64,000 nt of DNA from Zea mays (taxonomy: Eukaryota; Streptophyta; Magnoliopsida; Poales; Poaceae): assembly GCF_902167145.1 (NCBI RefSeq), contig NC_050105.1, positions 136,881,988 to 136,945,987 on the forward strand. Direction: 5' to 3'. This document shows positions 55,153 through 64,000 of the stretch, in pieces (position 1 is the first letter of the stretch; every line of letters starts with the position of its first letter). The notes under the pieces were generated by a model. It ran no database searches. It worked only from the letters and a program-made list of their open reading frames with translations, and was not told the origin of the DNA. The position numbers and the translations under genes are program-made.

Positions 55153-57524
55153 TTAGGCTTGGGACTTAGGTACCCAACTCATGTTGGGTCCTACAAGGTT
55201 AGCACAAATATTCTTAGGGACCCAAATGCAAGTTTTATCTCCCTTGCATCTTGCCCCTAACTTTCTAGCAACAATTTTCTTATCCTTTCTACAAATTGCA
55301 AATGAAGCATTCAAAGCACAATAAATTGTAGAGGGTTCATTCACTACTTTTCTATGAACATTTGCAACATTTCTTTTAGGAACAACATTTCTCCTAGTAA
55401 CATTTCTATCATACACATAAGAAGAACTAGGAGCAAACATGGCATGAGAATCATAAACATATGAATCAAAAGCATCATAACTTCTATTTCTAGTTTGTCT
55501 TTTATCATGATACAAAAAGGCATGGTTCCTTTTAGCACTAGTAGCCATAGGGGCCTTCCCTTTCTCCTTGGCGGGAATGGGAGCCTTATGGCTTGTTAAG
55601 TTCTTGGCTTCCCTCTTGAAGCCAAGTCCATCCTTAATTGAGGGTGTCTACCAACCGTGTAGGCATCCCTAGCAAATTTTAGTTTTTCAAAATCATTTTT
55701 GCTAGTCTTAAGTTGAGCATTAAGACTAGCCACTTCATCACTCAATTTTGAAATGGAAAGTAAGTGTTCACTACAAGCATTAATATCAACATCCTTACAC
55801 CTAGTGCAAATTTCAACATGTTCAACACAAGAGTTGGATTTTTGTGCTTTTACTAGTTTAGCATTTAAGTCATCATTGATGCTCTTTAATTTTGAAATTG
55901 AATCATGGCATGTAGACAATTCACAAGTAAGCATTTCATTTCTCTTAATTTCTAATGCAAGGGATTTTTGAGCCTCTACAAACTTATCATGTTCTTCGTA
56001 CAAGAGATCCTCTTGTTTTTCTAGTAGCCTATTCTTCTCATTTAAAGCATCAATCAATTCATTAATTTTGTCAATCTTAGATCTATCTAATCCTTTAAAT
56101 AAGCATGAATAGTCTATTTCATCATCACTAGACTCATCCTCACTAGAAGAAGCATAAGTAGAGTTTCGAGTACTTACTTTCTTCTCCTTAGCCATGAGGC
56201 ACGTGTGATGCTCGTTGGGGAAGAGGGATGACTTGTTGAAGGCGGTGGCGGCGAGTCCTTCGTTGTCGGAGTCGGACGAGGAGCAATCCGAATCCCACTC
56301 CTTTCCAATATGAGCCTCGCCCTTTGCCTTCTTGTAATTCTTCTTTTCCCATTTCCCACTCTTCTTTTCCTGGTCACTATCATTATCGGGACAATTAGCA
56401 ATAAAGTGACCAATCTTACCACACTTGAAGCATGAGCGCTTCCCCTTCGTCTTGGTCTTGTTGGGATGCTCCTTGCGACCCCTTAACGCCGTCTTGAAGC
56501 GCTTAATGATGAGAGCCATTTCTTCATCATTAAGCCCGGCCGCCTCAATTTGCGCCACCTTGCTTGGTAGTGCCTCCTTGCTTCTCGATGCCTTGAGAGC
56601 AATGGGTTGAGGCTCGTGGATTGGACCGTTCAACGCGTCATCGACGTACCTTGCCTCCTTGATCATCATCCGCCCGCTTACAAATTTTCCAAGAATTTCT
56701 TCGGGCGACATTTTGGTGTACCTGGGATTCTCACGAATATTATTCACCAAATGAGGATCAAGAACGGTAAAGGACCTTAGCATTAGGCGGACGACGTCGT
56801 GGTCCGTCCATCGCGTGCTTCCATAGCTCCTTATCTTGTTGACAAGGGTTTTGAGCCGGTTGTATGTTTGGGTTGGCTCCTCCCCCCTTATCATAGCAAA
56901 TCTTCCAAGTTCGCCCTCTACCAACTCCATCTTGGTGAGCATGGTGACGTCGTTGCCCTCGTGAGAGATCTTGAGGGTATCCCATATCTGCTTGGCATTG
57001 TCCAAGCCGCTCACCTTATTGTATTCTTCCCTGCACAAAGATGCTAAAAGAACAGTAATAGCTTGTGCATTTCTATGGATTTGTTCATTTATAAGCATAG
57101 GACTATCCGAGCTATCAAATTTCATTCCATTCTCTACAATCTCCCATATGCTTGGATGAAGAGAGAATAAGTGACTACGCATTTTGTGACTCCAAAATCC
57201 GTAGTCCTCCCCATCAAAGTGTGGAGGTTTGCCGAGAGGAATGGAAAGCAAATGCGAATTCGAACTATGTGGAATACGAGAATAATCAAATGAAAAGTTC
57301 GAATTGACCGTCTTCCTGTAGTCGTTGTCGTCGTCCTTTTGGGAAGAAGAGGATTCGTCGCTGTCGTAGTAGACGATCTCCTTGATGCGCCTTGTCTTCT
57401 TCTTCTTCCCATCTTTACGTCTGTGGCCCGAGCCAGAGTCGTTGGATTTATCATCTTTTGGCTCGTTGACGAAGGACTCCTTTTCCTTGTCGTTGATCAC
57501 GATTCCCTTCCCTTTAGGATCCAT
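55153..57524 (-). pseudogene. gag: Sirevirus Gag (Ji type), one-base frameshift
   Basis: ATG at 57524 (MDPKGKGIVINDKEKE). Contains the copia gag domain (FDGEDYGFWSHKMRSHL), zinc knuckle CFKCGKIGHFIANC and a coiled-coil-like C-terminal region. The main frame runs to 55596 but leaves the family pattern near 55640, in a run ccctc where one base appears missing. The remainder (55548-55153, ending with WVPK repeats as in Opie) is in another frame. Everything else is intact, so this may be a recent mutation or an assembly error. Confidence 0.85.
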
Positions 57525-57560
57525 CTCTTCGGGCGGTTAGTCCCTTTCTTGAAGAGAACG

Positions 57561-57572
57561 GCTCCGATACCA
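57561..57572 (-). other. Primer binding site of the Ji-type element
   Basis: TGGTATCGGAGC on the - strand, two bases inside the 5' LTR; same one-base variant as in Opie-type element 2. Confidence 0.85.
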
Positions 57573-57574
57573 AT

Positions 57575-58826
57575 TGAGAGCACCTAGAGGGGGGGTGAAT
57601 AGGTGATCCTGTAAAACTTAAACTTATAGCCACAAAAACTTGTTAAGAGTTAGAGTAATAATGCCAAGTGGCTAGAGAAGGTCTTGCACAATACGATAAC
57701 CACAAAAGATCAAACACAGAGAAGACACAGTGGTTTATCCCGTGGTTCGGCCAAGCACAAATACTTGCCTACTCCACGTTGTGGCGTCCCAACGGACGAG
57801 AGTTGCACTCAACTCCTCTCAAGTGATCCAATGATCAACTTGAATACCACAGTGTTATGCTTTTCTTTTCTTATCCCGTTTGCGAGGAATCTCCACAACT
57901 TGGAGCCTCTCGCCCTTACACTTTTGATGTTCACAAAGAATCACGGAGTAAGGAAGGGGATGAGCAACACACACAAGACTTCAAAAGATCAGAGCAACAG
58001 CACGCACACAAGTCGCAACAAGAGCTCGCAACACAACTCAAAGAGTTCACAACTCCACAAGAGCTCTATATGCTATCACAATGAAACAAATGCGCGAGAT
58101 CGATGTCTTGGTGCTTAGGAGTGTTGTAGGAATGCTTGGTGTCCTCCTCCATGCGCCTAGGGGTCCCTTTTATAGCCCCAAGGTAGCTAGGAGCCGTTGA
58201 GAACACATCTGGAAGGCTATCCTTGCCTTCTGTCGTCGGGCGCACCGGACAGTCCGGTGCACACCGGACACTGTCCGGTGCCCGATTTATTTCCATAAAC
58301 AGCGCATCCGACCGTTGCAGTCGGTTGCAGATCCGGGCGCCGTTGGCGCACCGGACATGTCCGGTGCACACCGGACGGTCCGGTGCCCCATTCCGACCGT
58401 TGGCTCGGCCACGTGTCGCGCGCCGATCGCGCGGCCGACCGTTGGCCCGGCCGACCGTTGGCTCACCGGACAGTCCGGTGAATTTTAGTCGTACGCCGTC
58501 GACGAATTCCCGAGAGTGGCCTGGTCGGCCGAGGCAGCCTGGTGCACCGGACACTGTCCGGTGCACCACCGGACAGTCCGGTGCCCCAGACCGAAACAGC
58601 CCCTTGGCTGTACACAGCCAAGTCGTCTCTTCTCTTCTTCTTTCTGTTTCTAACACTTAGACAAATATATTAGTACACAAAACCAATGTACTAAGTCTTA
58701 GAAACATACCTTTGCTCTTGATTTGCACTTTGTTCATCCATTGCATAAATTCACATTTTAAGCACTTGAGTTGGCACTCAATCACCAAAATACTTAGAAA
58801 TGGCCCAAGGGCACATTTCCCTTTCA
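57575..58826 (-). repeat. 5' LTR of the Ji-type element
   Basis: 1252 bp, one 19-bp palindrome unit shorter than the other LTR (single unit at 58463-58480). The palindrome array is at 58239-58584; a TATA box on the - strand is near 58167-58174. Confidence 0.92.
58167..58174 (-). promoter_or_regulatory. TATA box of the Ji-type 5' LTR
   Basis: TATAAAAG on the - strand, preceded by ggggc, just downstream of the palindrome array in the direction of transcription. Confidence 0.7.
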
Positions 58827-59966
58827 GGAGATGGGAAGGAGCTCTACCACCGCATCCCCTCAGGCATCCTCCAGCGATGCATCCCCATCGCCGAAGGTCA
58901 GGAGCTCCTACAAGAGATACACTCGGGGGCTTGCGGCCATCACGCAGCACCTCGAGCCCTTGTTGGAAACGCTTTCCGACAAGGTTTCTACTGGCCGACG
59001 GCGGTGGCCGACGCCACTAGAATTGTCCGCACCTACGAAGGGTGCCAGTTCTACGCAAGGCAGACCCACCTGCCCACTCAGGCCCTGCAGACGATACCCA
59101 TCACCTGGCCTTTCTCTGTGTGGGGTCTGGACCTCGTCGGCCCCTTGCAGAAGGCGCTCGGGGGCTACACGCACCTGTTGGTCGCTATCGACAAATTCTC
59201 CAAGTGGATCGAGGTCCGACCCCTAAACAGCATCAGGTCCGAACAGGCGGTGACGTTCTTCACCAACATCATCCATCGTTTTGGGGTCCCGAACTCCATC
59301 ATCACCGACAACGGCACCCAGTTCACCGGCAGAAAGTTCCTGGACTTCTGCGAGGATCACCACATCCGGGTGGACTGGGCCGCCGTGGCTCACCCCATGA
59401 CGAATGGGCAAGTAGAGCGTGCCAACGGCATGATTCTACAAGGACTCAAGCCTCGGATATACAACGAACTCAACAAGTTCGGCAAGCGATGGATGAAGGA
59501 ACTCCCCTCGGTGGTCTGGAGTCTGAGGACAACGCCGAGCCGAGCCACGGGCTTCACGCCGTTCTTTCTAGTCTATGGGGCCGAGGTCATCTTGCCCACA
59601 GACTTAGAATACGGTTCCCCGAGGACGAGGGCCTACGCCAACCAAAGCAACCAAGCTAATCGAGAAGACTCGCTGGACCAGCTGGAAGAGGCTTGGGACA
59701 TGGCCTTACTACACTCGGCGCGGTACCAGCAGTCCCTGCGACGCTACCACGCCCGAGGGGTCCGGTCCCGAGACCTCCAGGTGGGCGACCTAGTGCTTCG
59801 GTTGCGACAGGATGCCTGAGGGTGGCACAAGCTCACGCCTCCCTAGGAAGGGCCGTTCGTCATCGCCAAAGTTCTGAAGCCCGGAACGTACAAGCTGGCC
59901 AACAGTCAAGGCGAGGTCTACAGCAACGCTTGGAACATCCAACAGCTACGTCGCTTCTACCCTTAA
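58827..59966 (+). pseudogene. Huck-type integrase (copy B), two C-terminal stops
   Basis: Continues the Pol frame after the Ji element. The N-terminal zinc region shows HSGACGHH, but the first Cys of the CEGCQ motif is Tyr (TYEGCQFYA), whereas copy A has Cys. The catalytic core is complete: Asp in DLVGPLQK, Asp in ITDNGTQFTG, Glu in NGQVERANG. TGA at 59817-59819 and in-frame TAG at 59844-59846 interrupt the C-terminal DNA-binding part, which then continues to a TAA at 59964-59966 after LRRFYP. Inactive as it stands. Confidence 0.87.
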
Positions 59967-60189
59967 GATGCTTTCAAGTTGTTCGTATACCTCGTTCCCA
60001 CGCAAAGTTTAGTCATCAAGGAAGGGTCAGCCTTGCCTCGGCAAAGCCCGACCCTCCCTCGGGGGCTAAAAGGGGGGAACCCCCTCTGCGTCGAAATTTT
60101 TCCTCGAAAAAAAGATCTTTTCTGCCAGAATGTCTTTCGTGCTTTTCGACTACTTCGAAAGTGGATCCTAAAAACGACGGAGTACACGT

Positions 60190-61160
60190 AAGCAGCCAAG
60201 GTTGACCGAGCCGAGGGACTCCTACGCCTCCGGGATACGGATACCTCACTCATCACCTTCTGCGATAAGTAACTCGCGTTCGGATAAGTGATTCCACGGA
60301 CCGAACAAGTCTTCACGCTCGAAAGCTCCTCTGCCGAAGCGATTCTTCGGGCCTTCTCGACTGCGTCGGTGACAGAACCCCATGGACGGGCAAGAGCGCG
60401 CGTAAGCGGCAAGGCCAACCGAGCCGAGGGATTCCTACGCCTCCAGGATATGGATACCTCACTCATCGCCTCCCGTGAAAAGCAACTCTCGCTCGCACAG
60501 ACAATTCTGTTACCGACGAAAAAGTCCTGATACTCGAAACAAGAGGAAAAGAAGCGCAGCTTTACAACACGGCGAGGGTGTGTTTGGGCCTCGGCGGCCG
60601 CAGAAAACACACACTACAAGATAATCCGATCCTGCAGGCTCGGATCTTGACAGTTGAAAGGAGCAGCAGCACCCTCGGCGTCAACTACACCTTCGGCGAG
60701 GTCCGACCTAACCTCAGACGGCGACGCGGTCCGAGGATCTCCGCTCTGAAGGACGACGTCATCATCACGCCCGGGCCATCGCCGCCAGGTTCTTCTCCAA
60801 GAATCCGGCTCGAGCAGGCGGCTCGGCTGGTCACCCCGAGGTCTCGGCCAGCTGTCCCCCGAAGACATCAGCCCGGCCCGAGGCCTCGGCAGATCAACTC
60901 CGGCGTCGGTCCCGCTAACGGACGACCCGGCCAGGCTCCGGCCGACCAGGTCTTCTTTTCGAGCCAACTCTGCCTCTGTCCGTGCTGACACCGCTACCCC
61001 TAGCTTCGGCTCATCGAAGAGCGGCCGAGGGGTTCCTTTAACTAAGAAAGAGAAGCCTTGGACAGCAAGGCCGACCGAGCCGAGGGACTCCTACGCCTCT
61101 GGGATATGGATACCTCACTCGTCACCTTTGCACGGGGCGACTCACGCTTGGTGAAGCGGT
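60190..61160 (+). repeat. Three dispersed copies of a ~90-bp repeat in Huck B
   Basis: Copies start near 60194, 60407 and 61058 and share ccgagccgaggga(c/t)tcctacgcctc, ggata(c/t)ggatacctcactc and a trailing cgactc/aactcgcg part. Spacing is unequal (about 213 and 651 bp), so not a simple tandem array. Confidence 0.8.
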
Positions 61161-63167
61161 TCAGACAACCAACAGGCGAGTTTTAGTGCTCGAAAATGAG
61201 AAAAAAAACACGGCTCCACGCCAAAAATACATACACGTTCAGGCCCCGACAGCCAACAATGAACAAAAGACCGGCATTCAAGGTGCCATTACAAACGGAA
61301 CTCCGGTTCCACCTCCGCAGGTACGAACAACCCCACACGATTGGGCCTGTGGAGCAACAGAAGACCGACGGGTGGCTCGCCGTCGCCCGTTCCGACAGCA
61401 GCGACAACGATCCCCGCTCCGGGTGGCCGAACTGCAGCAGCGATGGCCTCAGGGCGGACGCTGCTGCAACCTTGCCCTCGCCCACGCCGACGCTCGAGGG
61501 GCGAGGACAAGTACAAAGAGCCGGAGGCCCGAAGCGCGGATGGTGGCGGTGATCCCGTCGGCGACGAGGACTTCTCAAGCCGCCCCCACCTCGGCACCAA
61601 CGACAGGAGCCGTCAGCCCTCCGGCAGGTCCCCACTCAGATCCTCCCGGACGAGTGGAACACTGACCTCCACGCGGAGGCGCCATACCGGTGCAAAGGCA
61701 GGACCGCCACAGAACACGAACGCCGCCCTAGCAGCGCGCGACGTCTTGGGCGGTCCTCCCGTGCGCACGGCACGACAACCGCCCTCGCGGCAGGAGGGGG
61801 CACCGGGAGCCAAGCCGGTGAGCCCAACGCGTTGAAGCTGACGACGCCCGCCGTCGGCCAGCCCCGCGTTATCGAAGTCCGCCCCGCTCGCAGGGCCAGT
61901 GAGCGCCCTCTCCCTTGAATGCTGAAGGAGAGGCTGACCCACGAACCCACGCAGGAGATAGAGCTCCGGCTCAGCCCGGCCTCCGCCCCAGCGAGGATGA
62001 TGAACATCCTTGAAGCTGAGGGCGGGACCAAGATCGCAGCCCGGCTTGCTTCTCCCCACCCAGGGGCTGGTGGTCACCGTCTTGGGTGACCACCGGCGAG
62101 GGGATGCAGCCGGGCTGACTGATGAAAATCCTTGAAGCCGAACGATGGCTGAAAGGTACCAACTCCCACAGAGTTGCGTTCCTCCAACGACAAGGCGGAA
62201 GGATTGCGGGTGTCCCCCAACCGGGGGCTCGGAAGGTGGAAAGACACGATGCATAAGGGAGCGCGAAGACATGGTCGCCTTTCAAGGGGGTCACCCTCCT
62301 TTTAAAGGCGACTCTCCCTACTTGCGTCCCCAGCCGTCGTGGGCTGAGTCTTCTCCAACACGCTCCAAGGTCCTCCCCCTACGGCGCGGGGGCTAGGTCC
62401 CACGCGTCATGCAAGCTGGCCCAGAGCAGAAGAAGCCAAACCGCCGCACGCGGTGCATGCAACCGCCCAGCGGTTACGAGCATTCCTCCACTTTCGCCCG
62501 GACCAGCGGGCGAAAGGGCGGGCAGCCATGCAGGCGGCATGCAACCGCGCCAAGTGGGCACGCCCCTCCGACTTCCAACGCACCCGGCATGGGGGCCCAC
62601 GCCCACGCGTCATGCAACCGGCACGCCGGTCGCTACGTGCAAGCAACTGCACCGCCACTCGCACCACTGTCGTGCCTCCTCGACTGCGGAACCAGTACTG
62701 CAACTCGAGGCAACCCTGCGTACGACTCAGCAGTGCCAGCCTGGCGCGACGGTCAATACGGCCAAAAATGGGCCGGCAGTAATGGCGGTGGCAGGCGGGC
62801 AGGAGCAGCGGTCACGTTGTCAGCCAATCTCACGTCCCGTCCGGGGGCAGCGAGAGAACCCTCTCTCACGGCGTGAAGACGGCGCGCCCGCGTTTCGTTC
62901 CTCGAACGGCTCGCGCACGCGCAACGGCCGCCCCGCGAACTACTCGCCCCGTCGCATTAATTCCGCGGCGGGACAGGCGGCGCCTCTGGCAGGGGAAGTG
63001 AGCGACGCTTCACCTTCGCCATAATGACCGCGTAAAAAAGTACGCCACGTCATTCGATTTCGTATCCTTTTCCTTTTTCTCTTTCTCTCTCTTACAACAG
63101 GGACCGGGAAAGGGGGATACCCCGAAAAGGATCCTTCTCCATGAAGGAAACAGGCTCCGAGCCTCCC

Positions 63168-63385
63168 TACTGATCAGAGGTTCAAAGGCTGGCCCCTCGG
63201 AGGGGTTTAACAGCCGCCTCAGAGCGCGTGGGCTCCACACCCACTACTGGTCAGAGGTTCGAGGCCCGGCCCCTCGGAAGGGTTCAACGGCCGCCTCAGG
63301 CCACTCGGGCTCCGCGCCCACTACTGATCAGGGGTTCATAGGCTGGCCCTCGAAGGGTTCACAGCCGCCTCAGACATAGAGCGAG
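63168..63385 (+). repeat. Three tandem ~70-75-bp units (copy B counterpart)
   Basis: Same triplet as at 27843-28060, with a few substitutions (for example gaggcccggcccc in place of gaaggccggcccc). Confidence 0.8.
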
Positions 63386-64000
63386 GGATGACCCTGGGTA
63401 CGTTCGATACATAACCAAGGCTCGGGCTACGCTCCCGAGGTACCCTAGGACATTTTCGAGACCAGTGGGAGCGATCTTGTAACGGAATCCCATCAGAGGG
63501 AGGCATCGAGCCCTCGGACCACGTCGAAAGGGGACCGGGTCCGGCAGATCACCCGCAGGTACTTTTGAGCGCACCTCCGGGCCTCTAGCCGACCCCTAAC
63601 AAATGGGGCACGGGTGTCCACTCGGATTACCCGCCAGCAGCCCACCGGAGACACCATGTTCGGCGCCCCCCGAGGGCAACATGGCGCTTTCCCCCTCCTC
63701 CTTGCGGAAAGGCGACGCAGGGGCGTATGTAAAAAAGTCGAGTCTGTCCCTGACCGTCCTCTCGCCCTGTGCGGAGGCTCGGGGGCTGCTCTCGCAAACC
63801 CGGCTCCGGCCAAACCGTTGACAGCGTCAACATACCAGCCCGAGAACTTGGGACCCGACCGTGCGCCCGGGCTACGGCTAGCTCGCATGAGGGAACGACC
63901 AGACCAGCCGAAGCATTGCGCGAGGCATTAAGACCTCGGAGGAGTCAAACCACTCCTCCGAGGCCTCGGGGGCTACACCCGGCGGGTGCGCTCGCGCGCA

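Larger units (their letters stand above)
49861..58826 (-). mobile_element. Ji-type Sirevirus (Ty1/copia) element
   Basis: A complete 8966-bp element in reverse orientation with LTRs of 1271 and 1252 bp, 5-bp GGAGA duplication, primer site at 57561-57572, gag with one frameshift, and open pol. LTR termini on + read TGAGAGCACC...CCCTTTCA. The LTRs differ mainly by one 19-bp palindrome unit, so the insertion is young. The family name is from memory. Confidence 0.93.
46622..64000 (+). mobile_element. Huck-type gypsy element B, 5'-truncated, split by a Ji-type Sirevirus
   Basis: Similarity to element A starts abruptly at about 46621 (gtcaactcagcgcggcg), in the middle of gag, so LTR, primer site and N-terminal gag are missing. 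It then runs through protease, RT/RNase H, integrase and the long noncoding 3' region. Position 64000 corresponds to about 28675 in A, so the 3' LTR should begin about 100 bp past the window. It keeps the integrase region that A lost. Confidence 0.88.
59967..64000 (+). other. Noncoding 3' region of Huck-type element B
   Basis: About 4 kb between integrase and the expected 3' LTR. 59967-61285 is missing from copy A. It contains three dispersed copies of a ~90-bp repeat (see separate entry), the atgatgaa(a/c)atccttgaagc motif at 61998 and 62121, and the triple ~70-bp repeat at 63168-63385. Open frames on both strands are short or GC-driven and not conserved with A; I assign no gene. Confidence 0.65.

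Noticed and set aside
59963..60610. 215-codon - strand ORF after the Huck integrase
   Set aside because: It reads across the dispersed 90-bp repeats in antisense and is absent from copy A. Some Tat elements have antisense ORFs, but no recognisable domain is seen here.

Overview
This is nuclear DNA of a grass, almost certainly maize (Zea) or a very close relative. The evidence is the repeat content: two Opie-type and one Ji-type Sirevirus copia elements with arrays of the palindrome CACCGGACWGTCCGGTG in their LTRs, plus two Huck-type Ty3/gypsy (Tat lineage) elements, all nested in one another. Family names come from memory of maize repeats, not from a search. There are no bacterial features. 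Nearly all the DNA is transposable element. The only host-gene sequence I can defend is the last exon of a WRKY12-like transcription factor.

Layout. (1) 1-18828: Opie-type element 1 on the + strand. The window starts inside its 5' LTR, and its pol is split at 6463 by Opie-type element 2 (6464-15981, - strand), which is full length, intact and flanked by a 5-bp target duplication. (2) 18829-30909: Huck-type element A, into whose 5' LTR Opie 1 jumped. It is decayed and has lost its integrase core through a ~2.1-kb deletion. (3) 30910-32074: the right end of a PIF/Harbinger transposon, whose transposase gene is cut by Huck A. (4) 32452-43381: a (TA)n microsatellite split by a ~10.8-kb Mutator-like element (MULE). 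The MULE carries two convergent multi-exon genes: a Ulp1-type cysteine protease gene (+) and a FAR1-type MULE transposase gene (-). (5) 43546-46621: the WRKY12-like terminal exon and its upstream intron, holding a 5'-truncated LINE with an 11-bp target duplication, a Stowaway-like MITE and a possible SINE. (6) 46622-64000: 5'-truncated Huck-type element B on the + strand, split at 49860 by a Ji-type Sirevirus (49861-58826, - strand). Element B runs off the right edge about 100 bp before its 3' LTR should start.

How the genes work together. Each LTR element encodes its own gag (capsid), protease, integrase and reverse transcriptase/RNase H. Only Opie 2 looks fully coding. Opie 1 has lost its gag start codon and has a split pol; Ji has a one-base gag frameshift; both Huck copies carry several stops. 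In the MULE, the transposase would cut and join the ends, and the Ulp1 protein is a second element-encoded gene that may act on SUMO-type conjugates; both genes carry frame-breaking lesions in this copy.

The most unusual structure is the two-gene, TA-microsatellite-embedded MULE with hairpin-forming ends. Boundaries, intron positions and lesions were read by eye and may be off by a few bases.
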